Below are positions 33,948 through 41,632 of a stretch of 50,662 bases of DNA, piece by piece. Made by a program: the position numbers and the translations under genes. Positions within the stretch are counted from its first letter, which is position 1, and every line of letters begins with the position of its first letter. The stretch is from Bradyrhizobium altum (GTDB taxonomy: Bacteria; Pseudomonadota; Alphaproteobacteria; Rhizobiales; Xanthobacteraceae), in NCBI RefSeq assembly GCF_020889705.1, contig NZ_JACMYP010000029.1, forward strand, positions 1 to 50,662. Reading direction: 5' to 3'. The notes under the pieces were generated by a model. The model was not told the DNA's origin. It searched no databases and worked only from the letters and a program-made list of their open reading frames with translations.

Positions 33948-35606
33948 TTACTTCAGCTTCAGGGCCTCGACACCCTCGTCACGAACCGCCTGGAGCCTGC
34001 GCGGATTGAGGTCGAGCGCATGGAGGATCGTCGGCGCGATCTGGGTGGTGAAAGCCGTCTCCTCGACGACCCTCGCATGCTTGATGCGCGGCGAAGAGAG
34101 CAGCAGCAGCACGTTGCGATCGTCGTTGGAGAAGCCGCCGTGCTCGGCGAGCTTGCTGCCGCCGGTGCAGATGACGCCATGATCGGTGATGGCGATGAAG
34201 TCCGGCACCCGGCTGTTGTGGAACGGATCCTCGTAGAGCTTGGTCAGTTCGTCGCGGTCGAGCAGCTTCTGGATATGCAGATCGGCGGCGTGGGCCAGGA
34301 TGTAAGCCTTGGCATCTGCGTAGTAGGGATGGCCGGTCGCCGGATTGGTCGCCTGCTGCAGCTCCGGCGACAACCAGACCAGCGCCTCGTCATCGCAAAT
34401 CTCGAAGCCGTTGGTGCCGAAACCGGGCGCCTTGCTGTACAAGGCGTCGGAGATCGCCACGCGGTCCTTGACGTCGATCGGTGACTGGCCGTGCTTGGCG
34501 CTGACGATGATCAGCGTCGAATCGTAGAGGTTTTGCGCCTTGAGTTCATTGACGAACTTGCCGAGCGCGTCGTCCACGAACTGGAATTGCAGCGTGAGCG
34601 CATTGCCGGGCGTTGCCTTGCCGTCGGCATAGCCGCCGACGAGCGACTTGTCGGCATCCGCATGGCCCGCCTTGGCGAGCTTCTGGCCGACGCTGACCGC
34701 CTGGAAGTTCATGCCGAAGATCGCGGGCACCGGCTGACGCTGGGTTCGCGTGCCGTCATAGCCGTCGATCCAGTTCAACACCGCCTTCACTTTCAGCGAG
34801 TCGTAGGAGCGGACGCCGGTGTAGCTCTTGGTGTAGTCGTCGCCGGGCTGGGCGCCGGCGTCGATGGTGTCCTGCGAATTGATTTCCGGCGTGAAGAGCT
34901 CGTCGAGGCCCTTGCCCGACGGGCCCGCGAGGTCCTCATAGGCTGGATGCTTGTCGGACCAGGCCGTGCGCATTCCGGCCTCCTTGATGACTTCGAAGAT
35001 CGTGTTGGTGCGCACGTAATCATGCGGATAGACCGGCACGCACTGGCCGTTCACGAGCTTGCGCTGCATGTGATCCGGATCGAGCTGGGTGTAGACCTGA
35101 CCCAGCGTGCCGCCGGCGGTGTAATCGGCGACCAGCCCGCTGGAATAATTGTAGGTCTTGTCGAGCGCTTCGAAGTTGGTGAGCTCGGTTCCCGCCGGGC
35201 CGACGCAACCGGGGTCCGCAAGACCCTGGCTGGTGTAGAAGGCCTTGGCCGGATATTCGGTGCGGTCATAGCTGTCGTCATAGAACAGGCCGCCGCCCTT
35301 CGGCGTGGCGCCCGTGACCTGCGCGAGCATGCCGGGAAAGCTGTCGGATGGCGCGGTGGTATAGGCGTTCGGATACACGACGCCCTTTCCAGTGAGCTGG
35401 GCGAAGTTGCCGCCCGGGCGGCTTTCGACCCAACGCTTCAAATCGACGGCGTGCATGCCGTCGACGCTGATCAGCAGGACGTGCTTGTAGCCATGTCGCT
35501 GCGAATGGTCGTTGTCGTCATCCGCTTGCGCGACGGCGACGCCGCAAGCCAGCATGGCTGCCGCTATCGCGGCGGTTGACAAGAAATAGTCACGAAAGCC
35601 ACTCAT
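33948..35606 (-). CDS. Alkaline phosphatase-superfamily phosphodiesterase, exported
   Basis: This 552-residue protein starts at MSGFRDYFLSTAAIAAAMLACGVAVAQAD (35606; GAGGGGC ahead), a signal peptide. It opens HVLLISVDGMHAVDL, with the metal-binding Asp, then SDSFPGML with the likely nucleophile, then DHGVICTGG and LAEHGGFSNDDRN, the second metal cluster. The site usually read D-H-G is A-K-H-G-Q at about residue 375. Family members cleave phosphodiester or phosphomonoester bonds in the periplasm. The in-frame extension to 36449 is non-coding because it is antisense to the Bug receptor. Confidence 0.85.
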   Translation of the reverse strand: MSGFRDYFLSTAAIAAAMLACGVAVAQADDDNDHSQRHGYKHVLLISVDGMHAVDLKRWVESRPGGNFAQLTGKGVVYPNAYTTAPSDSFPGMLAQVTGATPKGGGLFYDDSYDRTEYPAKAFYTSQGLADPGCVGPAGTELTNFEALDKTYNYSSGLVADYTAGGTLGQVYTQLDPDHMQRKLVNGQCVPVYPHDYVRTNTIFEVIKEAGMRTAWSDKHPAYEDLAGPSGKGLDELFTPEINSQDTIDAGAQPGDDYTKSYTGVRSYDSLKVKAVLNWIDGYDGTRTQRQPVPAIFGMNFQAVSVGQKLAKAGHADADKSLVGGYADGKATPGNALTLQFQFVDDALGKFVNELKAQNLYDSTLIIVSAKHGQSPIDVKDRVAISDALYSKAPGFGTNGFEICDDEALVWLSPELQQATNPATGHPYYADAKAYILAHAADLHIQKLLDRDELTKLYEDPFHNSRVPDFIAITDHGVICTGGSKLAEHGGFSNDDRNVLLLLSSPRIKHARVVEETAFTTQIAPTILHALDLNPRRLQAVRDEGVEALKLK

Positions 35607-35654
35607 GAGTTCGCCCCTCTTTGATTTCGGTGAATTTGGAATCGCCTGCGCTGG

Positions 35655-35682
35655 CCGCGACAACTTGTCGCGGTCAATTGAC
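35655..35682. promoter_or_regulatory. Two abutting palindromes upstream of the phosphodiesterase
   Basis: CCGCGACAA-C-TTGTCGCGG (35655-35673) is a perfect 9+1+9 palindrome, about 50 bp upstream of the minus-strand start. GTCAATTGAC (35673-35682) is a second palindrome sharing its last base. Such a pair is a plausible regulator site; the regulator is unknown. Confidence 0.5.
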
Positions 35683-35849
35683 GGCGGGATGACGCTTTCA
35701 TGCGAGTTCGATGACCGTGGTCGGGGCTGACGGGCATCCGAGGCGGGGCGACGCCGCGCAACGGCAAGCTTTTGCCGTTCAAGTCTCTGACGTCTTACGC
35801 TGGACCGCGCGACACTGCCGGCTCTATGAGAGCATGAGGGGGAACGCGC

Positions 35850-36836
35850 ATGCCCAACATGTCTCGCCGGCCATTCCTGCAACTCGGGCTCGGCGCGGCG
35901 ACGCTGCCGCTTGCTTGCCGCGGCACGCGCGCGGAAACGCTTGCGCGCCCCATCACGATGATCGTGCCGTTCGCCGCCGGTGGGCCGACCGACGTGCTGG
36001 CGCGGATCCTCGCCGAATATATGCGCAATACGCTCGGCCATCCTGTCATCATCGAGAATGTCACGGGTGCCTCTGGCACCGTCGCGGGGCTGCGCGCCTC
36101 GCGCTCGGCGCCGGACGGCACCACGATCACGATCGGGCATTGGGGCACGCATTGCCTCAATGGCGCGATCTATCAGCTGCAATATGACGTGCGCGAATTC
36201 GTACCGATTGCGCTGATCGCGAGCGGACCGCAGCTCATCATCGGACGGCCCGATCTGCCGGCGCAGAATCTGAACGAGCTGATCGCCTGGCTCAAGTCCA
36301 ATGGCGACAAGGCCACCGCCGGCACCGCGGGCCCGGGTTCGGGCGCGCATGTCGCGGGCGTGTTTTTCCAGCAGCTGACGGCTACCCACTTCTCGTTCGT
36401 GCCGTATCGCGGCGCCGGTCCCGCGCTGAACGATCTGATGGCCGGGCATATCGACATCATGTTCGATCAGGCCTCCAACTCGCTGCCGCAGGTGAAGAGC
36501 GGGACCGTGAAGGCTTTTGCGGTGACCGCATCATCACGGCTCGCGTCGGCACCCGAGATTCCGACCGTCGACGAAGCCGGACTGCCGGGTCTCTATATCG
36601 CCTATTGGCACGGCATCTGGGCGCCGAAGGGCACGCCGCCCGATATCGTGTCGACGTTGTCGAAGGCGGTGACGTCGGCACTCGCCGAGCCCGTCGTTCG
36701 GCAACGCTTCGCCGAGCTCGGGCAGGAGATCCCGCCGCCGGATAGACAGAGCCCCGCCGCGCTGCGCGACCATCAAGCCGCCGAGGTCGAGAAGTGGTGG
36801 CCGATCGTCAAGTCGGCCAACATCAAGGCGGAATAG
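35850..36836 (+). CDS. Bug/TctC-type tripartite tricarboxylate receptor
   Basis: This 328-residue periplasmic receptor has a twin-arginine-like N-terminus (NMSRRPFLQLGLGAATLPLACRG). It opens RPITMIVPFAAGGPTDVLARILAEYM, the hallmark of Bug proteins, and carries GHWGTHCLNGAIYQLQYDV and GSGAHVAGVFF. These receptors bind carboxylates and aromatic acids. No tctA/tctB membrane genes are adjacent, so it is an orphan receptor, as is common in Bradyrhizobium and Bordetella-type genomes. Confidence 0.88.
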   Translation: MPNMSRRPFLQLGLGAATLPLACRGTRAETLARPITMIVPFAAGGPTDVLARILAEYMRNTLGHPVIIENVTGASGTVAGLRASRSAPDGTTITIGHWGTHCLNGAIYQLQYDVREFVPIALIASGPQLIIGRPDLPAQNLNELIAWLKSNGDKATAGTAGPGSGAHVAGVFFQQLTATHFSFVPYRGAGPALNDLMAGHIDIMFDQASNSLPQVKSGTVKAFAVTASSRLASAPEIPTVDEAGLPGLYIAYWHGIWAPKGTPPDIVSTLSKAVTSALAEPVVRQRFAELGQEIPPPDRQSPAALRDHQAAEVEKWWPIVKSANIKAE

Positions 36837-36915
36837 GCGCAATCATCTGATTCAAAAAGTGTTTTTGACCGGCCCCGATCCGGGCTCGTTGCCTTGAAAA
36901 GACGGTTCATGCTCC

Positions 36916-36937
36916 TATATGTGCAATCGTACATATA
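36916..36937. promoter_or_regulatory. Palindromic operator candidate before the TetR gene
   Basis: TATATGT (36916-36922) and ACATATA (36931-36937) are exact reverse complements with an 8-bp spacer, lying 10-30 bp before the TetR start. TetR proteins often bind such sites and repress their own gene. The AT-rich half-sites stand out in this GC-rich region. Confidence 0.65.
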
Positions 36938-36946
36938 AGAGCGACG

Positions 36947-37663
36947 ATGACTGATCCGAGTAAATTGGTGGCGGCGCAGGCCTCCCGGCCCAAGGGACGC
37001 CGCAGCAAGGACATGCCCGACGGCCGCCAGGCGCTACTGATCGCGGCGACCGAGGCCTTTGCGAGTCTCGGTTCCGACGGTGCCGACCTGCGCAGCATCG
37101 CCGCGGCGGCGGGCGTCGCGCCGAATCTCGTGCGCGTCCACTTCGGCAACAAGGCCGCGCTATGGGATGCCTGCCTCGACCGCATCGTGGTGCTTGCGAA
37201 GCCTGTGATGGCCGAGGTGCATGCGATCGCGACCGACACGCGCCGTTCGCTGGCCGACCGGCTGCGCGATCTCATCATCCGCGTCGCCACGTTCTATGCC
37301 GCGCATCCGCAGGTGAGGGACTTCGTGGTTCGCCACGGCGCGGAAGCGCCGGAGCGCTCCGCAATGGTGACCGAAAAGCTGCTGCGTCCGGCCTATGAGA
37401 GCGCGCGCGAGCTCTTCGAGGCCGGTATCGCGGCGGGCATCATCCGCAGCAGCCATCCGGCGCTGTTCTTTGTGTTGCTCAACGCGGCGCTCAACCAGCC
37501 GCCGGCCTTTCCGATTCTGCTCGGCCGGTTCGCGCCCGAAATCGATCCCGAGACAGCGCGGACGCAGCTGCTCGATACGACGATCGCAACGCTTCTGCAT
37601 CTTCCGCCGTCGCAAGCCGACGCCGAACCCGCCGCCGGCAACGGCCACACGCCGCTGTCGTGA
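36947..37663 (+). CDS. TetR/AcrR-family transcriptional regulator
   Basis: This 238-residue regulator has a helix-turn-helix at residues 25-75: RQALLIAATEAFASLGSDGADLRSIAAAAGVAPNLVRVHFGNKAALWDACL. The C-terminal half is variable and binds ligand. It stands alone between the receptor and a small secreted protein, so its target is unclear; a palindrome just ahead suggests self-regulation. Confidence 0.9.
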   Translation: MTDPSKLVAAQASRPKGRRSKDMPDGRQALLIAATEAFASLGSDGADLRSIAAAAGVAPNLVRVHFGNKAALWDACLDRIVVLAKPVMAEVHAIATDTRRSLADRLRDLIIRVATFYAAHPQVRDFVVRHGAEAPERSAMVTEKLLRPAYESARELFEAGIAAGIIRSSHPALFFVLLNAALNQPPAFPILLGRFAPEIDPETARTQLLDTTIATLLHLPPSQADAEPAAGNGHTPLS

Positions 37664-37710
37664 CATCCAGTCTCGACCAACACTTCAACCTGTCAGTGAG
37701 AGAGTGAACC

Positions 37711-37959
37711 ATGAAACTTCGTCTTGCCCTCGTGCTGCTCGGCGCAACCATCGCGCCCGCCATGGCCCAGTCCGGACTGAACGAATCGATGCAGCGTCAA
37801 GCCTGCATGGGTGACGCGGTCCGCCTGTGCGGCGCCTACATTCCGGACCGCGACCGGATCAGGGACTGCATGGCGGCGCAGGTCGAGCAGCTCAGCCCGT
37901 CATGCCGCGCGGTGTTCGATGCATCCGTGCAGGCCGAACGGTCGCCGTCGCGGCGTTGA
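37711..37959 (+). CDS. Small secreted cysteine protein
   Basis: This 82-residue protein has a signal peptide (MKLRLALVLLGATIAPAMAQ) and a mature part with four Cys spaced as ACMGDAVRLCGAYIPDRDRIRDCMAAQVEQLSPSC. That spacing suggests two disulfides and resembles short Cys-rich repeats seen in many Bradyrhizobium secreted proteins. Function unknown. It lies just upstream of the min operon promoter region. Confidence 0.75.
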   Translation: MKLRLALVLLGATIAPAMAQSGLNESMQRQACMGDAVRLCGAYIPDRDRIRDCMAAQVEQLSPSCRAVFDASVQAERSPSRR

Positions 37960-38063
37960 TCCTCGCCGCCGGTCCCAGAATCATGCGTCCAGGCAACAGG
38001 TCGCAGCCAACAGCGGTTGTCCGAGGAGCAGTCATCGCAAATCCGTGAAAACACCTCCTTCCG

Positions 38064-38079
38064 TTAACCTTTGATTAAC
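38064..38079. promoter_or_regulatory. CtrA-type binding site upstream of minCDE
   Basis: TTAA-CCTTTGA-TTAAC (38064-38079) matches the CtrA consensus TTAA-N7-TTAAC exactly, about 50 bp upstream of minC. A further GTTAACC lies at 38094-38100. CtrA is the alphaproteobacterial cell-cycle regulator, and CtrA control of min genes is known in Sinorhizobium meliloti. Confidence 0.75.
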
Positions 38080-38128
38080 CATGCGGTCCGATTGTTAACC
38101 ATTCGAAAATACAGCCGAGTCAGAGGCG

Positions 38129-38845
38129 ATGGACGCAACTCAACAGGTGGCACGTCAGCAGGTCCGCATGCGCGGCCGTTCCTATGTTGCGTTCGTTTTC
38201 TCGCCCGTCGTGCCGGTCGTGTCCTGGCTCGCCGAGATCGACGCGACGCTGGGAAAGTCGCCGGGTTTCTTCGCCGGCAAGCCTGTGGTGCTCGACCTGT
38301 CGGCTGTCGATCTCAGCCAGGCCGCGATCGCGCATCTGGTTGGCAGTCTCGCTGAACGCAACATCCGCATCCTCGGCATCGAGGGTGTCGACGAATCCAA
38401 GCTCGGCGCCAACCTGCCGCCGCTTCTGACCGGCGGCCGCGCCTGCGCGATCACCCATGTCGAGCCGAAGACGCCGCCGGCGCAGGAAAAAAACAAAGAC
38501 AAGGACAAGACCAAGCTGCCGTCGCTGCTGCTGGAGAGCCCGGTGCGTTCCGGCCAGTCGATCGTGTTCGCCGAGGGCGATGTCACCGTGCTCGGCTCGG
38601 TCGGCTCCGGCGCCGAGATCGTCGCCGGCGGCTCGATCCATGTCTACGGCACGCTGCGCGGCCGCGCGATGGCCGGCATCAACGGCAACTCGGCGGCCCG
38701 GATCTTCTGCCAGAAGATCGAGGCCGAACTGCTCGCCATCGACGGCTACTACCAGACCGCAGATGAAATCGCCGACAGCTTGCGCAACCGGCCCGCCCAG
38801 GCGTGGCTTGAGGGCGAGATGCTGCGCATCACAGCTTTGAACTGA
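38129..38845 (+). CDS. minC: Septum site-determining protein MinC
   Basis: This 238-residue inhibitor of FtsZ polymerisation has an N-terminal domain (residues 1-110), a charged linker (PPAQEKNKDKDKTK) and a C-terminal beta-helix domain with EGDVTVLGSVGSGAEIVAGGSIHVYGTLRGRAMAG, the MinC signature that binds MinD. The ATG at 38129 follows AGAGG. It leads the minCDE operon, 21 bp before minD. A CtrA-type site lies in its promoter. Confidence 0.96.
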   Translation: MDATQQVARQQVRMRGRSYVAFVFSPVVPVVSWLAEIDATLGKSPGFFAGKPVVLDLSAVDLSQAAIAHLVGSLAERNIRILGIEGVDESKLGANLPPLLTGGRACAITHVEPKTPPAQEKNKDKDKTKLPSLLLESPVRSGQSIVFAEGDVTVLGSVGSGAEIVAGGSIHVYGTLRGRAMAGINGNSAARIFCQKIEAELLAIDGYYQTADEIADSLRNRPAQAWLEGEMLRITALN

Positions 38846-38866
38846 TCGACCACAAGGAGAGAGAGA

Positions 38867-39682
38867 ATGGCCAAGGTATTGGTCGTGACGTCTGGGAAGG
38901 GCGGGGTCGGCAAGACGACCTCAACCGCTGCGCTTGGCGCGGCGCTCGCGCAAATGGGCCAGAACGTCGTCGTCATCGATTTCGACGTCGGCCTGCGTAA
39001 CCTCGATTTGGTGATGGGCGCGGAGCGGCGGGTCGTGTTCGACCTCATCAATGTGGTGCAGGGCGTTGCGAAGCTGCCGCAGGCCTTGATCCGCGATAAG
39101 CGGTTGGAGAATCTCTGGCTGCTGCCGGCGTCGCAGACCCGCGACAAGGACGCGCTGACCGAAGAAGGCGTCAAGCGCGTGATCGCCGATCTCAAGACCA
39201 AGTTCGACTGGATCCTGTGCGACAGCCCGGCCGGCATCGAGCGCGGCGCGACGCTCGCGATGCGCTATGCCGACGAGGCGATCATCGTCACCAATCCGGA
39301 AGTGTCGTCGGTGCGCGATTCCGACCGCATCATCGGCATGCTGGATTCCAAGACGGCCCGCGCCGAGCGCGGCGAGCGGGTCGAGAAGCATCTGCTGGTC
39401 ACCCGCTACGACAGCGCCCGCGCCGCGCGCGGCGAGATGCTGTCGATCGACGACATCCTGGAGATCCTTGCCACGCCGCTGCTCGGCATCGTCCCCGAAA
39501 GCCAGGACGTGTTGCGCGCCTCCAATGTCGGCTGCCCGGTCACGCTGAACGCTGCAAGCAGCGCGCCGGCGCGGGCCTATACCGACGCGGTGCGGCGCCT
39601 GATGGGCGAGGCGGTCGAGATGATCGTGCCGGTCGAGCGCAAGGGGTTGATGGACCGGCTGCTGCGACGGAGGGCGGCATGA
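38867..39682 (+). CDS. minD: Septum site-determining ATPase MinD
   Basis: This 271-residue membrane-bound ATPase has the deviant Walker A KGGVGKTT, switch I VVIDFDVGLRNLDLVMGAERR, switch II WILCDSPAGIERGA, and an amphipathic C-terminal helix (RKGLMDRLLRRRAA) for membrane binding. It recruits MinC to the poles and oscillates with MinE. AAGGAGAGAGA precedes the ATG. Its stop overlaps minE. Confidence 0.97.
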   Translation: MAKVLVVTSGKGGVGKTTSTAALGAALAQMGQNVVVIDFDVGLRNLDLVMGAERRVVFDLINVVQGVAKLPQALIRDKRLENLWLLPASQTRDKDALTEEGVKRVIADLKTKFDWILCDSPAGIERGATLAMRYADEAIIVTNPEVSSVRDSDRIIGMLDSKTARAERGERVEKHLLVTRYDSARAARGEMLSIDDILEILATPLLGIVPESQDVLRASNVGCPVTLNAASSAPARAYTDAVRRLMGEAVEMIVPVERKGLMDRLLRRRAA

Positions 39683-39960
39683 TGAACGTAATGCGGCTGT
39701 TCGGCGGCCGCTCTGCATCGGCGCCCGTCGCGCGGGAGCGGTTGCAGATCCTGCTGTCGCATGAGCGCGGCCGGACCGGCACGCCGGACCTTCTGGAGAT
39801 GCTCCGCTCGGAAATCCTGGGCGTGGTCTCCAAGCATATCGACGTCGATCCCGACAAGGTCGTGGTTCGGATGGACCGGGGCAAGTTCGTTTCGATGCTC
39901 GAAGTCGACATCGAGGTACCCAACGGCATGCAACGATCAAAGATGGTGGCGGCCACATGA
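39679..39960 (+). CDS. minE: Cell division topological specificity factor MinE
   Basis: The 93-residue MinE begins MMNVMRLFGG; the first ATG (39679) overlaps the minD stop. The N-terminal anti-MinCD part reads ARERLQILLSHERG, and the C-terminal part (DLLEMLRSEILGVVSKHIDVDPDKVVVRMDRG) contains the topological specificity domain. It stimulates MinD ATPase. The stop overlaps a further small gene at 39957. Confidence 0.95.
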   Translation: MMNVMRLFGGRSASAPVARERLQILLSHERGRTGTPDLLEMLRSEILGVVSKHIDVDPDKVVVRMDRGKFVSMLEVDIEVPNGMQRSKMVAAT

Positions 39961-40253
39961 CAGCAGACAGCAACAGTCACATTGCCTGGCAGCGCGCGCA
40001 GCTGAAGAAGCTGCGTGCGGCGTTGAAGGCGATCGAGGTCGATCAGCTCGGCAAGGCCAATTGCGGCCGCGCGACGCAGATGACGATCGACGAATTGCAG
40101 CGCAAGATCGGCGAATCAGGCCGCTGCATCGCCGAGTACGAGCGCCGCACGCGTCGTCCGTTGGCAACGGACCGGGGCAGCCTCGCCAGCGTCAGCTGGA
40201 CGCACTGGAACGCCAACATGCCGATGGCCAAGTCGCAGCGCCATCGCGCGTGA
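39957..40253 (+). CDS. Small hypothetical protein coupled to minE
   Basis: This 98-residue protein starts at ATG 39957, overlapping the minE stop. It is rich in Lys/Arg and Gln with probable helices (AWQRAQLKKLRAALKAIEVDQL; TQMTIDELQRKIGES), suggesting a coiled-coil-like protein. Translational coupling suggests a role with the Min system or a stable accidental pairing. I do not recognise a family. Confidence 0.7.
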   Translation: MTADSNSHIAWQRAQLKKLRAALKAIEVDQLGKANCGRATQMTIDELQRKIGESGRCIAEYERRTRRPLATDRGSLASVSWTHWNANMPMAKSQRHRA

Positions 40254-40276
40254 GAGCGCGGGCGAACGGCGCTGGC

Positions 40277-41080
40277 CTACAGCAAAAACGCCAGCGCCGC
40301 CTCGCACTGGTCCTCGATCTTGAGCGTGAGCAGATCGTCGGCGCGGGTGCGGCCGAGATTGACCGCGGCGATCGGCAAGCCGCGCTGCTCCGCCATCCGG
40401 ACGAAGCGAAAGCCGGAATAGACCATCAGCGAGGAGCCGACGATCAAAAGAGCGTCGGCCTGCTCGAGATGCGCCTGCGCCGACGCGACGGTGTCGCGCG
40501 GCACGTTCTCGCCGAAGAACACCACGTCGGGTTTCAGCACGCCGCCGCAGGCCTCGCAGGCCGGTATCACGAACGACGAAAAATCCTGCTCGAGATCGGC
40601 ATCGCCGTCAGGTGCGTCAGTGGCATCGAGCGTGAGCCAGGCGGGATTCAGCCGCGCCAGCTCGCCCTGAAACTGCTCGCGCGGCGTCGTCGCGCCGCAG
40701 CCGAGGCAGCGCACCACGTCGAGCCGGCCGTGCAGGTCGATCACGCGCTGGCTGCCCGCGGCCTGGTGCAGGCGGTCGACATTCTGCGTCAGCAGCAGCT
40801 CACAGCGACCTTGTTGTTCGAGCTTCGCCAGGGCGCGATGCGCACCATTCGGCGTCGCGCGGCCGAACCGCCGCCAACCGACCATACTGCGCGCCCAGTA
40901 GCGCTGGCGCGTCGCCGCCTCACCCAGGAATGCCTGGATCGTCACCGGCCGCGTCCGCTTCCAGTTGCCGTCGCTGTCGCGGTAATCGGGAATGCCGGAA
41001 TTGGTGCTGCAGCCGGCCCCGGTCAGGACAAACAGGTGCTGGTGGCCGGCGACGAAATCCTCAAGGGCGGGGTGCTGCAT
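40277..41080 (-). CDS. NAD-dependent protein deacylase, sirtuin family
   Basis: The 267-residue sirtuin has the NAD motif FVLTGAGCSTNSGIPDYRD, LLTQNVDRLH, the catalytic His in VIDLHGRLD, and zinc Cys pairs CLGCG and CEACGG. KPDVVFFGENVP and LIVGSSLMVYSGF are typical. It removes acyl groups from lysines using NAD+. The start at 41080 (MQHPALEDFV) is chosen over an upstream non-conserved leader. It diverges from the cytochrome c gene. Confidence 0.93.
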   Translation of the reverse strand: MQHPALEDFVAGHQHLFVLTGAGCSTNSGIPDYRDSDGNWKRTRPVTIQAFLGEAATRQRYWARSMVGWRRFGRATPNGAHRALAKLEQQGRCELLLTQNVDRLHQAAGSQRVIDLHGRLDVVRCLGCGATTPREQFQGELARLNPAWLTLDATDAPDGDADLEQDFSSFVIPACEACGGVLKPDVVFFGENVPRDTVASAQAHLEQADALLIVGSSLMVYSGFRFVRMAEQRGLPIAAVNLGRTRADDLLTLKIEDQCEAALAFLL

Positions 41081-41231
41081 GGCAGCACATCTAGTGTGGC
41101 GGGCATGCCTGCGCCAGATGTGGGGCCTGCCAGATGAGGACCCTTCGCGTGGCCTCTGCGTTGACCGCATGGCGGCCGGGGCGGGGTGTTGCAAACTGTC
41201 TTGTTTAGCTCAATTGCCGAGGGAGAGACCG

Positions 41232-41612
41232 ATGCGGCCAGGATTCATCGTCGTCGTTTGCGGCCTGATGTCCCTGCTATTGTCGCCGTCCCATGGCCAG
41301 GATGCGGGCGTGTCCGGCGAGCAGGCGTTCAATAATTCTTGCCGCACCTGCCACACCGTCAAGGAGGGGGACAATCGTGTCGGCCCGAACCTGCACAACA
41401 TCATCGGCCGCAAGGCCGGATCGGTTGCGAACTTTCCCTACTCGGAGGCGATGAAATCATCCGACATTGTCTGGGATGACAGCGCGCTGCTGCGCTTCAT
41501 CGAGGATCCCGAAGCCGTGGTGTCGGGCAACGGCATGAAGCCGTATACCGGCGTGCGCTCGGCGGAGGATCGCGCCAAGATCGTCGCCTTCCTGAAATCC
41601 GCCGGCAAGTGA
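41232..41612 (+). CDS. Periplasmic class I cytochrome c
   Basis: This 126-residue protein has a signal peptide (MRPGFIVVVCGLMSLLLSPSHGQ), then the heme site NSCRTCHTVKEGDNRVGPNLHNIIGRKAG and the Met ligand region NGMKPYTGV. That arrangement is a cytochrome c2/c550-like mono-heme carrier that moves electrons between the bc1 complex and oxidases or reductases. GGGAGAGACC precedes the ATG. The frame's upstream extension is antisense to the sirtuin. Confidence 0.92.
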   Translation: MRPGFIVVVCGLMSLLLSPSHGQDAGVSGEQAFNNSCRTCHTVKEGDNRVGPNLHNIIGRKAGSVANFPYSEAMKSSDIVWDDSALLRFIEDPEAVVSGNGMKPYTGVRSAEDRAKIVAFLKSAGK

Positions 41613-41632
41613 GCGTTGCCGGAATGCCGGCC

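Noticed and set aside
33948..36449. A single 833-residue reading on the minus strand
   Set aside because: Only the part from 35606 downward has phosphodiesterase similarity and a signal peptide; the rest is antisense to the Bug/TctC receptor.
39761..41137. A 458-residue plus-strand open frame
   Set aside because: It runs across minE, the coupled small gene and antisense to the sirtuin; those three have clear motifs or signals.
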